Assembly: GCA_019055375.1 (NCBI GenBank)
Contig: JAHQIW010007302.1
Location: 1-64,000 of the forward strand
Length of the DNA: 64,000 nt
Source: Parelaphostrongylus tenuis
Taxonomy: Eukaryota; Nematoda; Chromadorea; Rhabditida; Metastrongylidae
Direction of reading: 5' to 3'
Positions 1 to 10,040 of this stretch are shown piece by piece (within the stretch, counting starts at the first letter, position 1; each line of letters starts with the position of its first letter). Position numbers and translations under genes: made by a program. A model generated the notes under the pieces. The model had not been told where the DNA came from. It ran no database searches and worked only from the letters and a program-made list of their open reading frames with translations.

Positions 1-356
1 ACCTCATCGTCGTGGAAACACTAAGGAAAACTTATCGTCTAAGAGTTGTGAATTCACTGCTTGCATTACAAGACGTGATGCAGATAAGGTAGCGGCCTCC
101 TAAGACGATTCAAAATCATGGACCTCTAAAGGAGCACTAGGTGATTAGTGAAAATCATAGCCTTTGGCAAGGTTAAACCGGTGGTGCTGATTCTGCTGCT
201 CTATAAGAAAATTACGTAGCCTTGTTTTGCGTTATTAAAAAACCAAATCAGTCTGTCGATTGACGAGTGTTTCATTTCTGCAATTTCTTCCCTTCTTCTT
301 CAAACTTCCGAAATCTTTGTTGAGGAATGTTAAGAAACTTGACGCTCGTCTTTAGA

Positions 357-566
357 CAATCCTCTCGGAGAGCTCCAGTCCACTTACTTAGAGTAAGTAG
401 GCTACGACAAGCGATCTACACAGTTGCCATCAAGTGAAAAAAATTACTAGATCGGCGGTATGGTACACTCGATTGCTCTTGCCTGGTATTTTTGAAACAT
501 TATAACGTTTGATTTGATTGTTCGTCGTCGCCTAAGCAAGGGGACTGGAGCATTCCGAGAGGATTG
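357..566. mobile_element. Short terminal-inverted-repeat element (MITE-like)
   Basis: The ends are inverted copies of about 25 bp. The left end starts CAATCCTCTCGG and runs into GCTCCAGTCC. The right end is GGACTGGAGC followed by CCGAGAGGATTG. About 160 bp lies between them with no open frame of note. The duplicated block at 42,159-42,364 carries the same structure with the arms slightly diverged. A clean target-site duplication was not evident, so the exact ends and superfamily are uncertain. Confidence 0.5.
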
Positions 567-1022
567 AATTGAGAGGGATTTACGCCATTTCTCGCATTCT
601 CCTCATGCATGTAAGGTTATATGTGCTGCTGATCTCCAATAAAAACTGAAAGACTCGCAAAGTACGAAACAGTGAGTAGAAATAAAACTTCACCTTCTGT
701 TTAATGTTTGTTTCATTCCACATCATGTGCCATGTGAATTACAACCACTAGAATGATGTGATAAAGCGGCGAGTATTCAAACGAAAATGTTCTCCATGCA
801 AACGAATTTTTTGCATCAGTTACACTCTGCTGAAAATATGAAAGTGTTTTACTGAGTGAATTCCGTGACAATTTGAGTGGTCCAAGCTGTGAAAAAAGCG
901 AAAACCAAATATGAACCAATAGCTTAAGGAATAGATCTTCTTCATAAGTTCTTCACAACCTCATGTCTAATTTCAAGATTAGAGAGAACACCTTACATGA
1001 AGAAAAAAGAGTTTATTCTGTA

Positions 1023-1215
1023 TACTGTGTTACGGAAACAACGCCCTATGGAACGCCACAGCTAGGATATCCTCGTGACTGCAAAGAGACTCGCTCAGTC
1101 ACCATTCTATGACGTTCAAGAAGAAGGCGAAAAACGAATCGAATGCTAGAAGTACTGTGATCCGCACAACGAGAAAATACTGTGGTGACGTTTCAAATAA
1201 ATGGTTAGATGACTG
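1023..1215 (+). repeat. SINE-like dispersed repeat (family S), partial copy
   Basis: This is one of six related sequences in the window; the others are near 13,520, 32,570, 42,825, 49,330 and 50,935. Shared landmarks in order are a block reading CGCCCTATGG with GCCACAGCT, a TTCAAGAAGAAGGCGAA block, then AATGCTAGAAGTACT and ATCCGCACAA near the 3' end. This copy lacks the box-A-like start seen at 49,330. A Pol III origin is inferred from the fuller copies. Confidence 0.55.
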
Positions 1216-2704
1216 TGTTACAGCTAATTCTAGGCCTTAGAGTATATCAGTTTCTTATCTAAAACATTTCTTTAACGCATACTACTGGCTAATGTTCAAC
1301 ATATCAACAACAGACGTGTCTCCTTATTGGAAAATGTCTTTCAAGAGCGATTCTTATCGGCACAGATATGTTGTATCTGTGAAGTATTTAGCAAACAGTA
1401 AAGGGCACGGTGAGTTAGTTTCTTGAGATGCTCGCATTACTAATAGGTTCGTTTTTTCTTTTGTTTGAAAAGGAGAATTTTACCAAAGGTGGACTTGGAA
1501 AGACGAAATTTCAAGCTGAGTATCTGATTATGCATCGACACGTGTACGTAGAAGACGAAATATGCAAAATGCACGTGACCGCTACCAATCTCATTCGTCA
1601 CTGCTTTTTTCAAGAGAAAGTACAAGGGAAATACTAAGCTTTACAATGAATACTGCTTTCTTGATCAGCAAAGCACGAGGATCTTGATGTACAACCTATC
1701 CCAATGGCTGGTGAATCTCAGCTATTCCAGAGTTCGGAGTAACCAAGTTGACTGCAACCAAATCAGCTAAAGCCTCCACAGTCCCAACAGAAAATCGCAA
1801 ATCCTAAATTTCAACTGCACTTGAGTCAGACGTTACTTTTCTGCACACTCACCACTTTCGAGGAGTCTTCCACTGAATGCTTTACATAAAGGGCAAAGAT
1901 GTCAATTTGCCAACTGCCCAGATTGCTAGTTCAGCAGTTTGTCATTTTCGAAATTAATTTTGCTAGTAGATGTAGGACTCATTCTATATTGGGTTTTAGC
2001 TTTCTGCAACAGTATTGTTTTATTAAGTTTCTTTTTTCATTTCAAATCGAGTAATTTCTGAAAACATGTTTAGATTCAAATGAAATGGACTACCGCAAAG
2101 TGATGTTTTGATTCGACTCTCCACTTTTTAGAAACTGGATCGGACCACAATACCACACCCACCGAATATTCCTGATGTTGCTTCATAGTGTTTTTATCTT
2201 TCCCTCACCCTAATGGAGCATATACGCAAAAAGGCATTCGAAGACAACCAGCTCAAAGGTGACCCAGGCGACTTTTTTTCTCACCATCAGCTTCAATCTG
2301 TATAGGCCTGAGGTATACATATTTTTCCAACAACTGGTTGCATAACATTGATCATGTCGGTGATTATACTGTTAATCAAGTGTTTTCCAATATAGTTGGA
2401 CAAGAGTGTCGAATTACGAAAGTAATCAAGCGCCAGCGCAATAGTCAACAGAACTGTTCGTCATATGACGATGATCAGAGCATGCTTTCGAAAAATATAT
2501 TGTTCATGTATTTACGAGAAGTAAAGGATATGGATTTTTTATGAACGCTGTATGAAGCTAAGCAAAAATTTCCGTGTTGTTGAAGATCGTGTTGTTTCAT
2601 CACTAGCTAAAAAGTGAATATCTTTGCCACAGCATTCTTCTCAACTTTCGAACTGATTGTGCCTAGTTGGCAGTTTCCTGTCAATGCAGAAAAAATACGC
2701 GAAT

Positions 2705-3025
2705 ATACCCAATGATAAGAAGTGATGTTCAAAAACATTTGCGTCAGCTGGAATTCGAGCCCACATCTCACCTTTTCCGGGTGCGCGTGCTGAACCGTTC
2801 ACCATCGAGGCCCGTTTTGCACAACACTCTTTCCACGCTACAATGCGTTATCTGTTATTTGTTATCCGTTATCAACACGTGATCTGTGGTAACGTATAAA
2901 GAGTAGTGTCAAAACAGGCGTCGGTAGTACAACGGTTGAGCATGCGCCCCCGGATGGGGTGAAATGTGGGCTCGAATCCCACCTGATGCAAACGTTTTTT
3001 GCACATCACTCTTTATCACTGAGTA
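2705..3025. repeat. Palindrome of two head-to-head tRNA-derived SINEs, copy 1
   Basis: The two arms are inverted copies of one sequence. Each arm holds a tRNA-like unit. In the right arm (about 2,918-2,990) a 7-bp acceptor stem with two G-U pairs, an anticodon-like hairpin and a perfect 5-bp T stem (GTGGG/CCCAC) around a 7-nt loop CTCGAAT can be drawn. The left arm carries the same on the minus strand. Outer ends read AAGTGATGTTCAAAAA and its complement. The D stem is imperfect and base 33 is not T, so this is a tRNA-derived repeat rather than a working tRNA gene. A second palindrome lies at 21,641 and a half copy at 44,511. Confidence 0.75.
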
Positions 3026-3544
3026 TATTATGGGATCTTTCCACCGCTAAGTCAGCCAAATAAAAAGCATCAAAGTCGTGCAAACACTTGATGTTCTCTC
3101 GACTGAGTGAAGCTCAAAACCGTGCAGATTATTGCTTTAATCCAGACTAAGTGATTTTTCGCTTTTTCTTTTCAATGCAGATTCAAAAGACATGGCGCGG
3201 TTTCATAAAAATCGCTCATTCACAATTCAAGCGTCTCTCATTTTTTTTTAACTAATCGACTCCTACAGCGGTTAGGGTAACATCTTTCAGTTGTTCCTCA
3301 TGATGTAATACCACTGAGAGCCATGAATACTTGAATGTTTTCATTACTATTTGAGCCAACTTGTCATGTGGTCTGTTAAGGGCTCTTGTACGGCCTGATG
3401 CACGTGTTTCGTCCTTACAGACTCATATGCAACAATATTTACTGGCAAACTTAGCGGAAAGCATAACGATCCCTCAGTTTCGAATCACGTGAAGAATCTA
3501 AGAGAACTTTCAGTCGACTATTTTGATACTTCTTTAAGAACAGT

Positions 3545-3865
3545 ATAATCTGACATTGTATTCTGAGCCTTTCATGAGGTGTTCTACGGGCAGTTAAACA
3601 ATGCAAGGTACGTGTTTTGGCTTTTACAGTCTCCTCAGTTGCACGGTGCATTTCAGGGGTAGATAGGAACTTCAAAAAAATTATCTTTTTCTACATGAAA
3701 CTTATAGAAATTTTTAGATCTTCCAGAAACTGACTCAACCAAAAGACACCGTGCAACTGACGAGGCCGTATAATCGAAACACATGTCTTGTCTAAATGTG
3801 CAGTAATAGACCTCATGAAAGGCCCAAAATAAATTGTCACATGTGAAGATTAGTTAATGAAGTAG
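3545..3865. repeat. Fold-back repeat (family F)
   Basis: The left arm, with GAGCCTTTCATGAGGTGT and CAGTTGCACGGTGCATTT, returns inverted in the right arm as CACCGTGCAACTGACGAGG and GACCTCATGAAAGGC. The arms are about 115 bp long around a spacer of about 80 bp. A second copy lies in y2 at 22,785-23,075 and a single arm near 62,868-62,975. It has no coding capacity. It is probably a non-autonomous inverted-repeat element. Confidence 0.55.
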
Positions 3866-4428
3866 AGTTCCCCTCATATTTTGAGTCCTCGAAAGATACA
3901 TATAGGTATTCGCTCAGCAAAAAGTTCAGCCAATGCGATAATTTCATGGATGCAACAGACTACCACTGTTATGTCTTGCACCACGAAATACTGTTTTTTC
4001 CACATGTGAGAAACCTTGAATGGCACAGAGCGCCGTTGTTACACCATCCACTTTTGGGCATAGAAGATCGAAATTATGTAACTGATTGAAAATTCAATCT
4101 TGTTCTTTTGCCAGAATCTTATCAGCTAAAGTCACACTTATTTAGCTCTACAATGTTTTACTGATGAAGGCAGTATAGTATCAGGTCAAATGTATATGCT
4201 CAGTTTCATTGGAGGACTCAGATACCGTGACTGAAATCGTTGCTTTAGAAACTACCACTGGCGTGTAAGCGGTAGGAATGCCTAGCCTGTGCATTTGGAA
4301 TACGATGAAAGTCTATTGAAATGTTTAAGATAAGGGAACATACTTCTGCTATCGACTGCTTTTTTACAGACCCGCTCAAAATGATTTAATCTGATAAGGA
4401 TATTACTTGTTTTGAGCCGATAGGTCTA

Positions 4429-4477
4429 GTGCTATATAGGGCGCCTATTTCGTCCTATTGGGACTCATCAGTAGCAC
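4429..4477 (-). ncRNA. Hammerhead ribozyme, type I, minus strand
   Basis: Read on the minus strand, stem I is GTGCTA (4,477-4,472) pairing with TAGCAC (4,434-4,429). The core CTGATGA (4,471-4,465) follows, then stem II GTCC/GGAC with loop CAATA, then GAAA (4,451-4,448). Stem III is ATAGG/CCTAT with a CGC loop, one base longer than in the two plus-strand copies. The cleavage-site base is A at 4,435, preceded by T as the NUH rule requires. All core positions expected for an active ribozyme are present. Self-cleavage itself is predicted, not shown. Confidence 0.85.
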
Positions 4478-5465
4478 CCTCCCTCGGTTCCGTCGATCCC
4501 TTGAGGTGAAATAATCCGCTAAAGGAACCGACGCCGAGTAAAATTAAGCACCCAAAGTAGGATGATGGTATTACCTGACTTTGTGGTGACCGGTGAAATG
4601 TATACGACACGGACAACGTACTTGTAGTGATGCTGCTTTAAATGATTACAGCTGTTCTGTGATCACGTTACAGAGTTACTAGTACTGACATTGGTCTAAA
4701 AACTGGTGTCGGACTCGTATAGGATTGACCAAATTTCCCCATTTGAAATGCCTTAGTACGGCTACCCTCGAAATTCATATCGCACTGAATCGATCATTAT
4801 TCAAGGGCATTGCAAGAGCAGCACATTATCTCACCGTGTAAAGTAATGTTCAAAAAATCGCCAAATAGTTGCACCCTTAAAACTTTTCATTTTCTAATGC
4901 TTGAATATTTTTTGCCTTTTACTACTTCATTTTTCGCTTTTTTGGCTCAATTATCTTTTGTATTCAAGTTTTTATAGCACAGTCATAGGATTTACTCATT
5001 AAGACTTGTTAACTGATCGTGTTTCAAATATTTTCAGTTGACAGCTAATTATGGTAGCTCATACAGCCAGTTATCATTTGCTATGAGCGGTTCAAATTCT
5101 CTCTATAACAACGACTGTTCGGCACCTTTTATCTGCGGAAAATGGCCGTGCTCCAAAATTTATTGTTTAACAGGCGATTATGCAGTTAGAGCTTCAAAAC
5201 AATCCAAAAAGATAACTCAAAAAGAAGTATACTTCTGCTATCGACTGCTTTTTTTTTGCTGCTTTTTTTTTGCTTTTTGCTTTTTTTTTCTGTAAAAAAG
5301 CAGTCGATAGCAGAAGTATAGTTCATTTTAAAAGCCGTAAGCTCGACTGCCGGTCACCACAAAGTCAGGTAATACCATCATCCTACTTTGGGTGCTTAAT
5401 TTTACTCGGCGTCGGTTCCTTTAGAGGATTATTTCACCTCAAGGGATCGACGGAACCGAGGGAGG

Positions 5466-5513
5466 GTGCTACTGATGAGTCCCAATAGGACGAAATAGGC
5501 GCCTATATAGCAC
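5466..5513 (+). ncRNA. Hammerhead ribozyme, type I, first tandem unit
   Basis: Stem I GTGCTA (5,466-5,471) pairs perfectly with TAGCAC (5,508-5,513). Between them are CTGATGA (5,472-5,478), stem II GTCC (5,479-5,482) with GGAC (5,488-5,491) closed by CAATA, GAAA (5,492-5,495) and a short stem III ATAG/CTAT with a GCGC loop. Predicted cleavage is after A5507. A very short stem III is typical of hammerheads in metazoan retroelements, which often work best as dimers. The stem III arm here is itself palindromic (TAGGCGCCTA), which would favour dimer formation. Confidence 0.9.
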
Positions 5514-5746
5514 TAGACCTATCGGCTCAAAACAAGTAATATCCTTATCAGATTAAATCATTTTGAGCGGGTCTGTAAAAAGCAGTCGATAGCAGAAGTA
5601 TAGTTCATTTTAAAAGCCGTAAGCTCGACTGCCGGTCACCACAAAGTCAGGTAATACATCATCCTACTTTGGGTGCTTAATTTTACTCGGCGTCGATTCC
5701 TTTAGAGGATTATTTCACCTCAAGGGATCGACGGAACCGAGGGAGG

Positions 5747-5794
5747 GTGCTACTGATGAGTCCCAATAGGACGAAATAGGCGCCTATATAGCAC
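5747..5794 (+). ncRNA. Hammerhead ribozyme, type I, second tandem unit
   Basis: The sequence is identical in the ribozyme region to the copy 281 bases upstream. Stem I is 5,747-5,752 with 5,789-5,794, the core CTGATGA is 5,753-5,759, GAAA is 5,773-5,776, and predicted cleavage is after A5788. Two same-sense ribozymes one unit apart would release a unit-length RNA of about 281 nt if both cleaved. That is the processing scheme known for retrozymes. Confidence 0.9.
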
Positions 5795-5879
5795 TAGACC
5801 TATCGGCTCAAAACAAGTAATATCCTTAAGATTAAGGGAACATACTTTGAATCGTTTAGAGTGACGCTACTCTGCTTCT

Positions 5880-8690
5880 TCCTTTTCCAGCTCTAGAACG
5901 TTGAAAATTTTCAAACGCATATGTTTACAATACTTCGTATGAGTTTTCCTATTTCTGTTTCGCATGAAGAGAAAACAAAATTCTTCACTGAGCAGTTTTA
6001 TAAGTCGAAGCGATGATTTACTGTGAAAAATAAACGTAGAGAAGTCGGACAGCTTATTCGTATAGTACTGCTAGGTATGAGCACAGTGTTTGCGCTCCCA
6101 TATTCCGGGCAAACTAAGTCCGGTTCCCACCCAAATCTATAAAGGATCCGCCATAATTCTCAAATTGTTGGTGCCGTTACGGTTATCCACGGAAATCACA
6201 TTGCATTGGCTCGATCACTATTCAAAGACATTACTGGAAACAGTACACTGTTTTGTGGTGTGAAAAATTATGCAGAAAAGTGAGCAGATTGTTGCATTTT
6301 TTCGAAAGGCTTTTATAATTTACACGTTCTCAGTTTTTATTAACTAATTTGTCCGTTTTTGTTTGAAAAGTCATCTCCTTGCTTAGCAAATTGTTAGCTC
6401 AGTTTTAATGCGATTTATATCTATTTCGCTGAATAATAGTATTTCAAATGTTTCTAGTTGGCAGCTCGTTAAGCTAGATAATTCAGTGATGAACCATTGC
6501 CGTTAATGATATGTAATGCTTCTGTACCGAGGAGTGTTCAACACATTCCAATTATAGTCTACCAGGCGAGAACTCGCGTTGTTTTCAAAACAGCTCAAAA
6601 GGATGACATCTGAACCAGAGTACTTGAAGGTTTTCTAAAAGATATTTGCGTCACCCTAATCGTTGCCTTGAGATAGTGATCAGATCAGTGAATTTCCCAG
6701 TCGACTCCACTGTAATGGAATTTTTCCACAAGCTTTCTACCAAATACTTGCACACGCATCTCAAAGGGAAAGCTCAGTACTGTCGAATCATCAGCTTTTT
6801 TCGAGATTATCTGTGAACGTGACTAAAATTGAATAAGCAGCTTCATGCTGCATTAGTTGAAGTACTACTCATCGAAGTTTCGGCACAACATTCTCCTTGC
6901 ACTTTCCACACGCCATCATATCTAGGAAGTGAAGATTTTTGAAGGAAATCACACTGCTGCAAGTCCTCACTCCAGCAGTGATGCAGTATTTCATCGTTTA
7001 TTTTATTTTCTTCGAGAACGCTATCTTCTTCACGACCGAAAATGTCAGACCTTCTCCTCGAACTTTTGGAGCTATTAGGCGGGCTGGAGACTCAATGGTA
7101 GTAAAAACACGGCAGTGATGATCGAAGTAGAGAAAACTCTCATTCATTCTTCGAAAAGGTGCTTCTGCGGAACATAATGATGTGATGGGATTGTTGACAT
7201 TGTTGAAGGTATATGTAGAAAAAGAGAATCAAACGGTATGCCAAAGTCCACTCTCACAAGGGAGTTGATTACACGCCTCACCTATATACATCACCAGCGA
7301 TGCTTACACAACTCTTTTTTTTTGAGATATCTCATCGTAGCTGTCAGTAGCCCACCTTCAGCAGGTTTTGTCGGGTCAGCATATATCTCATTAAACACAG
7401 TTAAGTTGATAACCGTAGTATATGGAACTCTTGCACATTCTTCGTTATTAGTGCTTTCCTCGGTGCTGTGATGTTACGTCGGTGGTGTAATGATGGCATG
7501 TACCTTCGATATGAATGAAATACGGGCTCAGCTCCCGTCTGAGGTCATATACGAATCACGAATGTTGTGTACGAAATGTCGTCTATGTCTCTACAATTCT
7601 CTTTGGCGTGCAAATTAAATAAAATTCGTCATGGGGCAGTTTGAATAACGAAGCAGTGGTTTTTTTTCGGATAAAAATGTAAATGACACTGGAAACGTAC
7701 TTATAGTGATGCTTCTTTAAATGATTACAGCTGTTCTGTGATCACGTTACAGAGTTATTAGTACTCACATTCGTCTAAAAATTGGTGTCGAACTCGTATA
7801 GGATTGGCCAAATTTCCCCATTTGAAATGCCTTAGTACGGCTAAACTCGAATCATATCACACTGAATCGATCATTATTCAAGGGCATTGCAAGAACAGCA
7901 CATTATCTGACCGTGTAAAGTAATTTTCAAAAAATCACCATAAAATTGCACCCTTAAAACTTTCTATTTTCTAATGCTTGAATATTTTTTGCCTTTTACT
8001 ACTTCATTCTTCGCTTTTTTGCTTAATTATCTTTTATAAGCAAGTTGTTATAGCACAGTTATAGGATTTATTCATAAAGACTTGTTGATTGATCGTGTTT
8101 CAAGTATTTTCAATTTCACAGCTAATTAAGGTTGCTTATTACGTGAGTAATCATTTGATGTGAGCGGTTCAAATTTCTTCTGTAACAACGACTGTTCGAC
8201 ACTTTTTATCTGCGGAAAATGGCCGTGCTCCAAAATGTATTGTTTACCAGGCGATTATTTTGATTAAGTTTCAAAACAATCCAAAAAGACAACTCAAGAA
8301 AAATATGGAAAGTTCTCTGAAATCATCTCTGCAACCATGTGCATTGCCTAAAAATAATGATCAAATCATTGAATCATCTAATCTGTTCCAGTGCAGTGAG
8401 AATGCTCTTTTCAGACTTTTTACAAATTATTTGCTCGTGAGTGACATATGTAAAACGTAATCGTCACTGTGGAATCATCAGTCCCTTGATGGGTTTTTTA
8501 TGAAAGTGAATAATGGTGAACAAACACCTTCGTAGCGCATAAGTGGAATTGCCAAGCGACGAGCGTTTCCCCACAATTTCTCCTTGCACTTTCCACACGC
8601 CGTCATAACCAGGAAGTGAACGCTTTCGGAAAAAAATTTCACTGCTGGAAAGTTATTACTTCAGCAGTCATATGAGATTTCATCTTTTTT
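5880..8690. repeat. Diverged ~1-kb repeats in tandem (family Y)
   Basis: The stretches at about 6,170-7,000 and 7,850-8,690 share ordered landmarks. These are a TCGATCA-TATTCAA block, a TTTCAA-rich segment, AAACAGCTCAAAA versus AAACAATCCAAAA, and CTCCTTGCACTTTCCACACGCC followed by GGAAGTGA. A third, closer match to 7,690-8,290 lies inside the hammerhead element at 4,597-5,217. The unit has no coding potential. It may be an old non-autonomous element or LTR-like pair. Confidence 0.45.
7470..7550 (+). repeat. tRNA-like sequence (SINE-derived)
   Basis: A box-A-like GGTGTAATGATGG and a T-arm-like hairpin ACGGG-CTCAGCT-CCCGT are spaced as in a tRNA. No good anticodon arm is seen and the acceptor pairing is poor. 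The same sequence is at about 24,984-25,062 in y2. It is more likely a tRNA-derived repeat than a gene. Confidence 0.4.
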
Positions 8691-9734
8691 CCATAGTCGC
8701 ATATCAATCAGGCACTGTTACCTCTAAGCTACTATAGGACTACTACATTGAAAACTTGTTGTAGTCGAATTACTTAGGAGACATCAGGTGATGAATAATT
8801 TTTTGTAGTTTAAATACAAAACATGTATTGAATAAAAGGTATGCGACAAAATAAGGAGACGGTACGAATAAGTTTGTATCAGCGCATGTGGTCACTTATT
8901 TCTTAAGCAGTCAGGACTTCCTGAAACGTTAAAAATCATGAAACAAATGTTATTCGTCAATAGGCTTTATGATCAATAAGAATACTACATGAAGTCAATC
9001 AATGTGGAGGCCAGAAAAACACAATTACATCTCATTTTTGTTGTGAACAACTAATGGGCAGATAAGTATCAAATAATCCACAGTCAAACAGTGTTTATTA
9101 CATTATACTTAGAAGACAATAGTGAAACACATATTTAATCTCTCTCCTACAGCGCCATCGAAAAAGCTTCTCCAAAATCTGATAATATTTTGGAAGTTCA
9201 AGGGGCGCGTATTGTCTAACGAAATATAAACGAAATAAAAAAAACGCATGGCCATGTGAAACATGATCTTATTTTGAATTTCACATAGTCATAGAAGAAG
9301 GCTTTGAGAAAACGCGACGTAGAGCTCCAGCCAAAGATTCGACTCTTTGAGAGCTGTGTGGGATGTTTCGCCCCAAACCTTGCGACATTAAATCTTCCCA
9401 GTTACTGTAAAGGCGGCGCGGCGACCAGTGAGAAAGGCGACGCATCTCGTAGGAAGACACAGCTCAGACAGCATGATGGATGTGAAGAGACTAATCAGGT
9501 TTGCGGGGCCATTTCCAATATAAAATAATGAAATTTCCTAGGATAATGGAAAGGTAATGGAAAATGGATGAAGCCGTTAAGACTGCCGTAAGCGACTGCA
9601 CGACTCCACCAGCCTATCACGGTTGTCTTCAAAGGGTTAAAGAGAACTTGTAGCCAGTCGGCGAGACGGTCAACGTCAAGTGTTACTTGAAGCACCAAGG
9701 CCGCTGCAGCCAAGCCCTATCATGTTGAGTCGGC

Positions 9735-10040
9735 GCTATCCCATCTTGTTTCAAGACAACGCTAGGCTACATGTCGCCGAATTGACAAAGAGGAAGTTGA
9801 CTAAACTGGACTGAGAGTTCCTGGACCATCCACCGTGCAGTACTGACTTTTCGCCGTTCGACTATCTCAGTCGAATGCTGAAGCATCCTGAGTAAGACTA
9901 TATCATGAGACATCAATCATTTGCTTTGAAGATTGACAAGTTTCCTTGAATCCAAAGATGACGAATTCAGCGGCAATGAGTGCTCACTACTGCCTGCAGG
10001 ATGACATAAATGTGGTCACGCTGATGATGCATACTTTGAA
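9735..10040 (+). pseudogene. mariner-family transposase C-terminal relic, copy 1
   Basis: The frame reads FQDNARLHVAELTKRKL and, after a stop, continues to DHPPCSTDFSPFDY. This matches the QDNARPH and PPYSPDLAPSDY motifs of mariner transposases. The spacing between the Asp of QDN and the Asp of FDY is 34 residues, as in the D,D34D catalytic triad. There are at least three in-frame stops, the first Asp and the DNA-binding domain are not recognisable, and no terminal inverted repeats were found. The same relic is in z2 and z3, so it inserted before the triplication. Confidence 0.8.

Larger units (their letters stand above)
1..2704. repeat. Segmental duplication block x, copy 1
   Basis: The block aligns almost colinearly with 41,796-44,510, with about the same length and roughly ten percent divergence by eye. 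Its last 300 bases recur a third time at about 21,245-21,550. I see no coding exon in it: the open frames are short, lack splice context and are not kept in the second copy. It contains a small terminal-inverted-repeat element and a SINE-like repeat, listed separately. The left end runs off the window. Confidence 0.85.
4344..5825. mobile_element. Hammerhead-ribozyme insertion element with inverted and tandem ends
   Basis: The element is bounded by a near-perfect direct repeat, TTAAGATAAGGGAACATAC on the left (4,325-4,343) and TTAAGATTAAGGGAACATAC on the right (5,826-5,845). The corresponding place in y2 (about 23,574-23,592) has one such copy and nothing inserted, so this is a true insertion with a 19-20 bp target-site duplication. 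In order it contains an inverted terminal unit of about 250 bp with a minus-strand hammerhead, about 640 bp matching a repeat at 7,690-8,290, a T-rich stretch flanked by inverted copies of GCAGTCGATAGCAGAAGT, then one full and one truncated 282-bp unit, each with a plus-strand hammerhead. No reverse transcriptase or endonuclease is encoded. Known relatives by architecture are Penelope-like element pseudo-LTRs and retrozymes. Which of these it belongs to is inference. Confidence 0.85.
5301..5825 (+). repeat. Tandem 282-bp hammerhead units (one full, one truncated)
   Basis: Unit 1 begins CAGTCGATAGCAGAAG at 5,301 and the same start recurs at 5,583. Unit 2 ends early at about 5,825, directly at the target-site duplication, and lacks about 40 bp that link the two units. 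The units differ by only a few bases; for example, one C is missing in unit 2 near 5,656. The low divergence points to a young array or recent template switching. Confidence 0.8.
3026..9100. repeat. Segmental duplication block y, copy 1
   Basis: The block is colinear with 21,949-26,630. It differs by a 1.48-kb insertion at 4,344-5,825 present only here and by about 0.3 kb present only in the other copy near 22,345-22,660. Similarity is moderate up to about 6,765 and then nearly perfect to about 9,090, where almost only single-base indels separate the copies. No protein-coding gene is recognised. The content is nested repeats, a fold-back element, tRNA-like sequence and AT-rich DNA. Confidence 0.85.

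Noticed and set aside
2918..2990. A cloverleaf-like tRNA with a GGA anticodon position
   Set aside because: Base 33 is C, the D stem is mismatched, and the unit lies in a repeated palindrome with diverged copies. It is a tRNA-derived repeat, not a gene.
8460..8500. Minus-strand CTGATGA near GGGACTGATGATTCC, and the same in y2
   Set aside because: There is no GAAA at the right distance and no stem I or III pairing, so it is not a hammerhead. The CTGATGATG at about 10,021 was rejected for the same reason.
9304..9528. Open frame upstream of the mariner relic, considered as its N-terminus
   Set aside because: It does not show a helix-turn-helix or the first catalytic Asp in any frame, so only the D34D region was annotated as mariner.
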